Shown here piece by piece: positions 25,495 to 34,000 of a stretch of DNA of 57,344 nucleotides; position 1 is the first letter of the stretch, and every line of letters starts with the position of its first letter. Source of the DNA: Acrocarpospora pleiomorpha. Its GTDB lineage: Bacteria > Actinomycetota > Actinomycetes > Streptosporangiales > Streptosporangiaceae. The position numbers and the translations under genes were made by a program. The stretch spans positions 1 to 57,344 of the forward strand of contig NZ_BLAF01000068.1 in NCBI RefSeq assembly GCF_009687885.1, in the 5' to 3' direction. The notes below the pieces were generated by a model that made no database searches, was not told the origin of the DNA, and saw nothing but the letters and a program-made list of their open reading frames with translations.

Positions 25495-26860
25495 AATCAG
25501 GGTCCCCAAACTCAACAACAACGACACGTCGTACATCGTGGTCGAATGGCTCGTCGAAACCGGCCAGCACGTAAAAGCCGGAGACCCAATCGCCGTCCTC
25601 GAAACCTCCAAAGCCGCCGACGAAATAACCACAGAAACCGACGGCTACGTCTGGCCATCAATACCCCTAAACGCCGACTGCACACCGGGCCAACTCCTAG
25701 CCCATCTAACAACCACCCCCGAATCACCCCAACCCGCCACAGCCGCAAATCCTCCACCATCCACGCCGCCCTTAGCCGCCAAATCATCTGCCTCCACGGC
25801 TGATGTCAGAATGGGGCTGTCCGCAGACTCGTCTGCCTCGCTTTCCGTATTCGCATCCCCGCCCGTGTCGCCTTCGGCTATTGAATCGTCTGCGTCGCAT
25901 GCCGGCATTGGACCGTCCGTGCCTTCCGTAGACGCGTCAACGTCGCTCTCCATCTCGGCTGGCGCTTCGACGGCTCATGGCGGAATCGCATCGGCATCTT
26001 CGTCGGCCGCTCCTCGTTCGGCCGGTTCCCCTTCGGCTACGCAGCCGCCCTTGATCACGGTTCCCGCGCAGGCGCTCCTCGACGAGTTGGGGATTCCCGT
26101 GGAGCGGGTCTATTCCCTTGGGCTCAGCGTGATCAGACGTGCAGATGTCGAGCGCCTTGCCGCCGAGAACGTGCCCACCGCCACCTACGAGCTACCCAAA
26201 GTGCAACGGGCCGTGGCCAAAGCCGTCCAGTTGTCTCATGCGACGATTCCCGCCGCCTACACCGTGATGGCGATGGATCTGGACGACACACTCGACCTCG
26301 CCGCCCGGCTGACCCGTGAGGTGCGTCGCCCCGTCGGATTAGCCGAACTCTTCGTGCTGGCGGTCGCCCGGCTTCACGCCACGTTCCCGATGTTCTTCGC
26401 CACCCTCGCCGACGACAGAACCGCACGCCTGTCCGAAGCCCCCAATATCGGCGTCACCGTCGACACCGGCGAGGGCCTCTACGTTCCGGTGATCCATAAC
26501 GCGGCCGACCGCACGCTGAAGGAGGTCGCGACCCGTCTGATGGAATTCCGCCTGGCCTCGACGACCGGCGACTTCCGCGAATCCGACCTCGCCAACGGCA
26601 ACATCGCGGTCACTCTCCACCACGACGCCGACGTCTCCCTGGCGATCCCGTTCATCTTCCCCGGCCACGCCTGCGCCCTAGCGATCACCGCTCCCCAACC
26701 CGTCCTCACCCTCAACGACGACACCCTGACCACCAAAAAGGTCGCCAACATCGGCCTCGCCTACGACCACCGCCTGATCAACGGCCGCGAAGCCGCCCTC
26801 TTCCTCCGCGCCCTGAAAGACACCATCCACGAACCGTTCCCAATCAGTGAGCAGGAGTGA
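25487..26860 (+). CDS. Dihydrolipoamide acyltransferase (E2)-like protein
   Basis: The 457-residue protein has one lipoyl domain (lipoyl-lysine 42 in ETSKAA), a long Ser/Ala/Pro-rich linker (about 85-185), a peripheral subunit-binding domain ('ITVPAQALLDELGIP' to 'RRADVERL'), and a CAT-like acyltransferase domain ending in DHRLING (His428). The usual motif is DHRxxDG; the Asp, thought to help the transition state in this family, is Asn here. It overlaps E1-beta by 8 bp and is the last gene of the plus operon. No E3 gene is in the window. Transfer of the acyl group to a carrier protein instead of CoA is an attractive but unproven role. Confidence 0.9.
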   Translation: MPEIRVPKLNNNDTSYIVVEWLVETGQHVKAGDPIAVLETSKAADEITTETDGYVWPSIPLNADCTPGQLLAHLTTTPESPQPATAANPPPSTPPLAAKSSASTADVRMGLSADSSASLSVFASPPVSPSAIESSASHAGIGPSVPSVDASTSLSISAGASTAHGGIASASSSAAPRSAGSPSATQPPLITVPAQALLDELGIPVERVYSLGLSVIRRADVERLAAENVPTATYELPKVQRAVAKAVQLSHATIPAAYTVMAMDLDDTLDLAARLTREVRRPVGLAELFVLAVARLHATFPMFFATLADDRTARLSEAPNIGVTVDTGEGLYVPVIHNAADRTLKEVATRLMEFRLASTTGDFRESDLANGNIAVTLHHDADVSLAIPFIFPGHACALAITAPQPVLTLNDDTLTTKKVANIGLAYDHRLINGREAALFLRALKDTIHEPFPISEQE

Positions 26861-27660
26861 GTCTTGGACCCACGCCCCGGGCACTGCGCGGATCCCGAAC
26901 GGTTTTGGGTGCGCTGGTCGCCCGCGTTCCTTGCGTGTTCCCTGTCCGGGCACGTGCATCGTGTGCACGCTCCGTGACGGGGCGGCGGGTTTCCTCATTC
27001 CCTCGGCCGTCCCGATTGGCCTGGACGGTCCGATGCCCACGACGATCGCTCTGGTCGTCATGGGGCGGTGCCGTCCGTCGCCGGATCGGATGCCCGAGGG
27101 CGCGTCGTCCGATGCCGCATCGTGCCGGGTGGTGGTGCGGCGGGGCGCGGCCATGGGCTTCTGCCAGTGCTGCGCGACCCACTGCGTGGTGTAGGCCGGT
27201 CGCCGCTGGACGAGCGTATTTCGCACGGATGCTTGAGGAACGCGCGCCGCGGCTACATCCCCGCTAGTCCCCGGCCATCACGGTAAAGGTGAACCCGGCG
27301 CTCGTCGGACGGCGCAGCGGAATGTCAGGTGCTGTCATGGTGGGGGAAGCCCCCTTCTCCTTCCTCGCGCCGGCCGTCGGCGGCAGGCTCCCGATGGCGC
27401 TAAGGACGACCGCGGCGCGGTAGGTGATCGCGTGCTTGTCGTAGCGAGCCGCGAGCCCTCCATCAGGGACCACGCCAACACCTGCACAGACGAGGTCACT
27501 TGGTCGTCATGTCCGAACAGGGCTCATGGATCGCGTTCGGCCTGCACAAACAACGCCCCGCCGCCAAGCAACCTCCAGTCCCCCTCACTCGCCGCGCACC
27601 GAGTGCGGTGCCGATGATTCGAATCGCTTCCGTGGCCTGCGCTCGCTAGGCATGGTCCAC
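26861..27660. other. Gene-poor spacer after the biosynthetic cluster
   Basis: No convincing gene is seen. Open frames here on both strands have Arg/Pro/His-rich translations with no family resemblance. The only recognisable content is a transposase fragment at about 27375-27473. The stretch is probably decayed sequence at the cluster border. Confidence 0.5.
27375..27473 (-). pseudogene. Transposase C-terminal remnant (IS5/IS4-like)
   Basis: The minus-strand frame reads 'ARYDKHAITYRAAVVLSAI', which matches the C-terminal signature of IS5-type actinomycete transposases (RYDKxxxxYxAxxxLAxI). No catalytic DDE parts or inverted ends were found, so this is a small relic. Confidence 0.55.
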
Positions 27661-27675
27661 TACTCCGTGGTATCG

Positions 27676-27704
27676 TATAGTGGTACTCGGTACTACGAAG
27701 TACC
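27676..27704 (+). promoter_or_regulatory. padR promoter with operator-like inverted repeat
   Basis: A possible -10 element TATAGT (27676-27681) is followed by GGTACT (27682-27687) and by the perfect dyad GGTACTACGAAGTACC (27689-27704), 23 bp before the padR ATG. Autoregulation by PadR proteins through such dyads is common; ligand and exact contacts are unknown. Confidence 0.55.
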
Positions 27705-27726
27705 AGGAGACCGAAGAGGACCCACG

Positions 27727-28053
27727 ATGGACGACCTGACGGAGATGCTGAAGGGCACGCTTGAGGGCTGCGTGCTTGAAATCATCGGCAGCGAGGAGAC
27801 CTACGGGTACGCCATCACGCGTCGGCTGAACGAACTCGGCTTCGCCGACGTCGTCGAGGGGACTGTTTACACCATCCTGCTGCGGTTGGAGAAGAACGGA
27901 CTCGTCCAGGCGACGAAACGACCGTCCGGGCTGGGCCCGCCGCGCAAGTTCTATGCGCTCAACGACGCGGGGCGCGAAGAACTCGCAACGTTCTGGGCTA
28001 AATGGGAGTACATCACATCACGGATCGACAAGCTCAAGGAGGGCGGGAGATGA
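27727..28053 (+). CDS. PadR-family transcriptional regulator
   Basis: The ATG at 27727 (7 bp after GAGGA) gives 108 residues with the PadR winged helix: 'LEGCVLEIIGSEETYGYAIT', 'VEGTVYTILLRLEKNGLV' and 'PPRKFYALNDAGREEL'. It heads an operon with two DUF1048 proteins and is upstream of an ABC exporter, a common arrangement for drug-responsive efflux control. It probably binds the dyad upstream of itself. The next gene overlaps its stop codon. Confidence 0.92.
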   Translation: MDDLTEMLKGTLEGCVLEIIGSEETYGYAITRRLNELGFADVVEGTVYTILLRLEKNGLVQATKRPSGLGPPRKFYALNDAGREELATFWAKWEYITSRIDKLKEGGR

Positions 28054-28406
28054 ACTTCTGGGAGACCATGACAGGCAGCGATCTCACCAGGGAATGGAAG
28101 GCGTTCGAAACCCGGGCCGAGGCATTGCCGGCCGACTACCGGGCGGCGTGGGAGGAGATCAAGGGTCATCTTTCTCTCTACTCGGACTTCACAGGTCGAA
28201 ACCTGATGCCGATTCTCGACAATGCTCTGGGGCTGCTCGAAGAGACAGCGTCCGATGGGCGGAGCATTCACGAGGTGCTGGGTGACGACATCGAGGGCTT
28301 CTGCGCGGCGCTGGCCGGCGGAGAAGGGGCCCGGAGCTTTCACGACCGGTGGCGCGAGCAGTTGAACAGGAACGTGGCAAGGAAATTGGGCCGGCTAGGA
28401 GGCTGA
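28050..28406 (+). CDS. DUF1048-family protein
   Basis: A 118-residue helical protein ('MNFWETMTGSDLTREWKAFE', 'LPADYRAAWEEI', 'DDIEGFCAALA'). DUF1048 proteins are small, uncharacterised and often encoded beside PadR regulators. Its ATG overlaps the padR stop (ATGA) and GGAGGGCGGGAG acts as the ribosome binding site. Confidence 0.85.
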   Translation: MNFWETMTGSDLTREWKAFETRAEALPADYRAAWEEIKGHLSLYSDFTGRNLMPILDNALGLLEETASDGRSIHEVLGDDIEGFCAALAGGEGARSFHDRWREQLNRNVARKLGRLGG

Positions 28407-28407
28407 C

Positions 28408-28734
28408 GTGGGCATCCAAGACATCATCGAGGGCAAGAAGCAGTGGCGGGCGCACATGGCGCGGGTCAAGGCGCTCCCGCCGGACTATCAGATCGTCTAC
28501 AAGGAGATTCAGAGGTACTTCTTCAAGGTTGGACCGATCGACTTGCTTGACGGGTCCCTGCTCTCAGGGATCGTCGATTTCTTCGGGGAAGGCGTCGCGG
28601 CCGGCAAGGGAGTCCTGGAACTCATCGGCAACGACGTCGCTGCCTTCTGCGACGACCTGGTCAAGGACTCGCGCACCTACGCGGACATCTATCAGGAGTC
28701 CATCAGAGGGGAACCCGGCACAGCCGAGAAGTAA
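28408..28734 (+). CDS. DUF1048-family protein
   Basis: The 108-residue protein starts at GTG 28408, one base after the preceding stop ('DIIEGKKQWRAHMARVKALP', 'DYQIVYKEIQRYFFKV', 'DVAAFCDDLVKDSRTY'). It is a paralogue of the preceding gene and of typical DUF1048 length. Function unknown; it may sense or buffer the substrate of the downstream exporter together with PadR. Confidence 0.87.
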   Translation: MGIQDIIEGKKQWRAHMARVKALPPDYQIVYKEIQRYFFKVGPIDLLDGSLLSGIVDFFGEGVAAGKGVLELIGNDVAAFCDDLVKDSRTYADIYQESIRGEPGTAEK

Positions 28735-28750
28735 CACCCGTCGACTCGGC

Positions 28751-28858
28751 CCTATACCGCTTGATCAGCGCCAGCGCCTGGATCATCGGCGCATGTACGG
28801 TGTTGGTCGACCGAACTCCAGCGCCTCGATGATCTGAATCAAGCCCGTGCGGTATAGG
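28751..28858. repeat. 108-bp inverted-repeat element
   Basis: CCTATACCGC (28751-28760) and GCGGTATAGG (28849-28858) are perfect 10-bp inverted repeats. Inside are TTGAT/ATCAA, GATCATC/GATGATC, and a direct repeat of CAGCGCCT. It lies 17 bp after the second DUF1048 gene. It could be a small non-autonomous element, a complex terminator or a structured RNA. Confidence 0.5.
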
Positions 28859-28880
28859 AGGTCTTGAACACGCGCTGCTT

Positions 28881-29345
28881 GTGCTGCCGGTACGAAGATC
28901 CCTTGGCCTTTACTCGTGCAGCAGCGTCACCAGAGTCTTATAGCCGCCGCGCACTCACCTACGAAATCAGCCGAGCGAGCGAGCCGAAGCGGCGCTACCA
29001 GTAGCCCTGGAGACACTCACCGGGCCGACTGAGGACGACGGCGCCATCGGCCATCCAAGGCGGTTTCCCGCCACCTCTCACACGGCGATCAATGCGCTGC
29101 AGCGGTACCCGCAGTCCTTCAGGCCGCCGGACAAGGCGGACAGCCTGCCAGCGACGCCGGAAGATCTCGCCGACCTGGTCGAGCAGAGAGCGGCGGACGG
29201 AACTCCCATCCGCGAAGCCGCCGGGCAGGGCTGGCCGGAATTCGCCGAGGCATTCCTAGCGAACCATCCGCCGGGACAGCGGATCAGCCGCGAGCGAGAA
29301 CGGCTGACCAACGCCATCGATCGCGCCACGGGCGACAAGCCGTGA
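28881..29345 (+). pseudogene. Uncertain open frame upstream of the ABC exporter, possibly a gene remnant
   Basis: A frame open from GTG 28881 to TGA 29343 would give 154 residues. The C-terminal two thirds look protein-like ('TPEDLADLVEQRAADGTPIR', 'WPEFAEAFLANHPPG', 'SRERERLTNAIDRA'). The N-terminal part looks random and no ribosome binding site is evident. I do not recognise the family. It may be the 3' end of a decayed gene, or a diverged small protein of the exporter operon. Confidence 0.35.
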
Positions 29346-29368
29346 CCAAACAGAGAACGGATATCTGA

Positions 29369-30175
29369 ATGACAGCCAATAGGGTCCGAGGGCCTGTGAT
29401 CCACGTGCAGGGCCTGCAGAAGTCGTACAAAGAGCTGCAGGTGCTGCGCGGCGTGGACTTCGACGTGGCGCGGGGCAGCATCTTCGCCCTGCTCGGCTCC
29501 AACGGGGCGGGCAAGACCACGGTCGTGAAAATCCTGTCCACGCTGCTCAAGGTTGACGCGGGCACGGCCAGCGTCAACGGCTTCGGCATCGCCACGCAAC
29601 CAGCGAACGTACGGGAATCGATCAGCCTGACGGGGCAGTTCGCGGCCGTCGATGAGATTCTCAGCGGGCGGGAGAACCTGGTGCTGGTTGCCCGGCTGCG
29701 GCACCTCAAGGATCCGGGCAAGATCGCCGATGACCTGCTGAAGCGTTTCTCGCTGACGGATGCGGGCGCGCGGAAGGTGTCGACGTATTCGGGTGGCATG
29801 CGCCGCCGCCTCGACATCGCGATGAGCCTCATCGGCAATCCGCCGGTCATCTTCCTCGACGAACCGACCACCGGACTGGACCCCCAGGCGCGCATCGAGG
29901 TGTGGCAGGCCGTCAAGGAACTCGCCCACCACGGTACGACGGTGCTGCTCACGACGCAGTATCTGGACGAGGCCGAACACCTCGCCGACCGGATCGCGAT
30001 CCTGCACCAGGGCCGGATCATCGTCAACGGCACCCTGGCCGAGCTCAAGCGACTGCTCCCGCCGGCCAAGGTCGAATACGTCGAAAAGCAGCCGACTCTC
30101 GAGGACGTCTTCCTCGCCCTCATCGGTGACAACGGCAAGAACGGCCATGACCGCAATGTTGGTACGAACGCGTAA
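29369..30175 (+). CDS. ABC exporter ATPase (DrrA-like)
   Basis: The 268-residue ATPase has Walker A 'GSNGAGKTT', the signature 'YSGGMRRRLDIAMSLIG', Walker B 'VIFLDEPTTGLD' and a short C-terminal extension as in daunorubicin-type exporters. It pairs with the permease gene 9 bp downstream. Position after PadR/DUF1048 genes suggests inducible drug or metabolite efflux; a role in exporting the product of the upstream cluster is possible but that cluster has its own MFS. Confidence 0.93.
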   Translation: MTANRVRGPVIHVQGLQKSYKELQVLRGVDFDVARGSIFALLGSNGAGKTTVVKILSTLLKVDAGTASVNGFGIATQPANVRESISLTGQFAAVDEILSGRENLVLVARLRHLKDPGKIADDLLKRFSLTDAGARKVSTYSGGMRRRLDIAMSLIGNPPVIFLDEPTTGLDPQARIEVWQAVKELAHHGTTVLLTTQYLDEAEHLADRIAILHQGRIIVNGTLAELKRLLPPAKVEYVEKQPTLEDVFLALIGDNGKNGHDRNVGTNA

Positions 30176-30184
30176 GGAACCACG

Positions 30185-30946
30185 ATGACCAAGCATTTCT
30201 TCGGCGACACCGCCGTCCTGCTGGGACGATCCCTGCGCCACATCGCGCGCAGCCCGGACACCATCATCACCACCGCGATCATGCCGATCGCCATGATGCT
30301 GATGTTCGTCTACGTGTTCGGCGGCGCGATCGACACAGGGTCGGAGTCGTATGTGAACTACCTGCTGCCCGGCATCCTGCTCATCACCGTTGCCTCGGGC
30401 ATCGCCTACACCGCGTTCCGGCTCTTCACCGACATGAAGAGCGGCATCTTCGAGCGCTTCCAGTCCATGCCGACCGCACGCTCGTCCGTACTGTGGGCGC
30501 ACGTGCTGACCTCGCTAATCGCCAATCTGATCTCGCTCGTGGTCGTCGTGCTCGTCGCCCTGCTGATGGGCTTCCGCTCGGCGGCGGGAGTGCCGGCATG
30601 GCTCGCGGTGGCCGGCATCCTGATCCTGTTCACCCTGGCATTGACGTGGCTGGCCGTCATCCCCGGCCTCACCGCGAAGAGCGTGGACGGCGCGAGCGCG
30701 TTCTCCTACCCGCTCATCTTCCTGCCGTTCCTCAGCTCGGCCTTCGTGCCCACCGACACCATGCCCGGCCCGGTGCGCGCCTTCGCCGAGCACCAGCCGG
30801 TGACCTCCATCGTCGACGCCCTCCGCAACCTGTTCACCCAGCAGCCGGTCGGCACCGGCATCTGGATCGCCCTCGCCTGGTGTGTCGGCATCCTCATCGT
30901 CGCGTTCGCCTTCGCCATGAACACCTACCGCCGCAGGACCGCCTAG
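30185..30946 (+). CDS. ABC-2 type exporter permease (DrrB-like)
   Basis: A 253-residue membrane protein with about six hydrophobic segments, 'YVNYLLPGILLITVASGIAY' and 'FQSMPTARSSVLWAHV', as in DrrB/ABC-2 permeases. It is convergent with the lhr gene. Confidence 0.92.
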   Translation: MTKHFFGDTAVLLGRSLRHIARSPDTIITTAIMPIAMMLMFVYVFGGAIDTGSESYVNYLLPGILLITVASGIAYTAFRLFTDMKSGIFERFQSMPTARSSVLWAHVLTSLIANLISLVVVVLVALLMGFRSAAGVPAWLAVAGILILFTLALTWLAVIPGLTAKSVDGASAFSYPLIFLPFLSSAFVPTDTMPGPVRAFAEHQPVTSIVDALRNLFTQQPVGTGIWIALAWCVGILIVAFAFAMNTYRRRTA

Positions 30947-31001
30947 GTAGGTTCGCTAGCCCCACCGGGATGAAACGGGGAATTCCCAGGACTTGCGGTG
31001 C

Positions 31002-34000
31002 TCACCCGCGAATACGCAGCCCACGAGGCGTGGGATGGAACCCCGCTGCCTCCAGGGCGGCCCCCAGCGGTGACGATGTGATCGCGGTCCCATCCGCTCG
31101 CTCAACGGTCAGCTTGCCCAGCGCCCCTTCTCGTACGGCGGTCGCCAACGCGGTCACCGCCGGGCGAAGGTCGTCCTCCGCCCCGAACGAGAGCAGCGTC
31201 TTCCCCCCACGCTCCACATAGAGGATGAGCCGCCCGTCGACCAAGACCACCAGCGACCCCGCCTTGCGCCCCGGGCGATGCGTGACGTCCTCGGCCCGAT
31301 CGGGCCACGGCAAAGCGGCTCCGTAAGGATTGGCCGGATCAGCGGCCGCCAGCACGACCGTGCGCCGAGGCGGTCGACCATGCGCCGTCACCCCGGCCTG
31401 CCACAGCGAATCGAGCGGCGACCCACCCTGGCTCGCCGCCTCGGCTTCCGCGGCGCCTGACGGCGCCATGGCCCGCATGCGATCGACGGCCCCCGGACTG
31501 GCGAACTGCGCTCCGCCCAGACCTTCGACGAAGTAGCCGCGACGGCATCGCCCGCTCTCCTCGAACGCCCGAAGCACCTGATAGACGGCCGAGAATCCGC
31601 CGGGCAGACGCTCAGAGGTGACGCCGCCCCTGGTCAGCACGCCATGCCGCTCAAGCAGCACCTCGGCCTGCGCGTGGACGCGCTGGGTGCCGTCCCCGGC
31701 GGGCTCCGGCAGCAACCACCACCGGCCGCCAACCGTCGGCGGCCCCGTACGCGTCGGCAGGACCGCGCGCCGTCGCCGGGTCGCCGCCGGTCGATGCGCG
31801 GGCCTGCCCGTGCCCAGCGTCGCCCGCAACGGCGCGAGCGTGTCCCCGGTCACCCGCCCCGACCAGACGAGATCCCACAACACCGCCGCCAGTGTCTGAT
31901 CATCCGGCACCGCCCCCGCGCCGGGCGTCACCCGATTCGAAAGATCACGGAAGAAGAGTGCCCCACCTCCGCTGAGAACCTCCAGCACAAGGTCGTGCAA
32001 CGGCGTCATGGTGATCTCGGCAGGCTCCGGCATGAGCAGCGGAGCCGTATCCGCGAAATACAGCGAAACCCACCCGTCCCCACCCGGCAACGACCCCTGT
32101 CCGGCCCAGATGACATCACCCGAAGCCGTCAGCTCGTCCAGCAAAGCCGGCGAATACCCCGGAACCCGCCCCGGCAGCACCAACGTCTCCAACGCCGAAG
32201 CCGGAACCGCCGCCCCTTGCAGCCGCTCGATCGCATTCACCAGAGCGTCCATCGCCTGCATCGGGCTCCGGCCGCCCTGGAACCCCCGATTCTCCGACCC
32301 GCCAGACGCCGACGCCATCCGGCCGGGGCCATACTGAGCCCCCGAGCCGTCGTACGTCCGCATCGGGCTGCCGTCGCCACCGAGGTCGTCTCGATTCGCC
32401 GACCTCCCATAGGCGCGGGTGGCTCCCCGGCCGTCCCTGGAAATCTCCGAATTCTCCGAGGCGTCGAACAATTGTGTGCTGACGCCATGCCATTGCGGCA
32501 GGAAGGCGGCCAGCACCTCGGGCGGAACCGGTTCCACTTCCTTGCGGAGCCGGGCCAGCGATCTGCGCCGGAGCAGGCGGAGCACGCCGGAGTCGCACCA
32601 CTCCTCACCGCGACCCCCGGGCCGGAACTCGCCGCTCACCACACGTCCGGACGCCGCCAGCCGCCGCAGGGCGTCGTTCACGACGGCGATGCCCACGCCG
32701 AAGCGGGCGGCAGCCGTACCGGCCTCGAAGGGTCCTCGGGTGCGGGCGTGCCGGGCGACGAGGTCGCCGATCGGGTCGGGGGCGGAGGATCGTTCGCCGC
32801 GGAGGGTCGCGTCGGGCGGATCCAGGAACTCCAGCGGCACGCCGACCGGGAGCGGCGCGCCGAGCGCGTCCCGCAGCCGCCAGGCGTCCTCGATCGCGGC
32901 CCACTGCTCCTGGCCCGCGACCCGCACCCTGATCACCCGTCGTGCCCGTTCCAGCTCGGCCAGCCACCGGGGGTCGCCCTCGCGGATGGACACGTCCTCG
33001 GTCAGCAGCGGACCGTGCGACCGGAGCAGATCGGCCAGATCCTCCGCGTCCCGCAGCGGCCGGTCGAGCCGGGCCAGCTCGCGTTCCGACTCCGCGATCA
33101 CGTCAGGATCGAGCAGCTCCCGCAGATCCGCCTGGCCCAGCAGCTCGGCGAGCAACGACGTGTCCAGCGCGAGCGCCTGCGCCCGTCTTTCGGCCAGCGG
33201 CGCATCCCCTTCGTACATGAACGCGCCGATGTAGTTGAACAGCAGCGACGCCGCGAACGGCGACGCCTGACCGGTCTCCACCTCGACCACTCTGACCCGC
33301 CGCGCCGAGATGTCCCGCATCAGCTGGACCAGCCCGGGCACGTCGAACACGTCCTGCAGGCATTCGCGCATGGTCTCCAGCACGACCGGGAAACTCGCGT
33401 ACTTGCTGGCCGCGCCCAGCAGCTGGGCCGCCCGCTGCCGCTGCTGCCACAACGGGCTCCGCTTCCCCGGCATACGGCGAGGCAACAGCAGCGCCCGCCC
33501 CGCGCACTCCCGGAACCGGGACGAGAACAGCGCGGAACCGCCCAGCTCCTCCACGACGATCTGCTCGATCTCCTCCGCGTCGAACGCCGCGAGATCCGAG
33601 GGCGCGTCGTCCAGCGTGTCCGGCACCCGCAGCACGATCCCGTCGTCGGAGTGCACGGCCTGCACGCCCACCCCGTATCGTTCGCGCAGCCGCCGCCCGA
33701 TCGCGAGCGCCCACGGCGCGTGCACCCGTGCCCCGTACGGCGAGTGGATCACCACTCGCCAGTCGCCCAGCTCGTCGTGGAACCGCTCCACCAGCAGCGT
33801 ACGATCATCCGGCACGTAGCCGGTGGCGTCGCGTTGTTCCTTCAGATACGCGAGCAGGTTCGCGGAGGCGAAGGCGTCCAGCCCGGCGGCCTGGACCCGC
33901 TGGTCGGCCGCCCCGCCGCCCGCCGACAGTTCGCGGACGAACGCGCCGATCGCCCGGCCCAGCTCGGCGGGCCGGCCAAGCGTGTCACCGTGCCAGAAGG

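Noticed and set aside
26847..27226. Overlapping frames on both strands after the E2 gene
   Set aside because: No homology-like motifs, no ribosome binding sites, and skewed composition.
29078..30502. Long minus-strand frame opposite the ABC exporter genes
   Set aside because: Antisense to clear ABC ATPase and permease genes; sequence is not protein-like.
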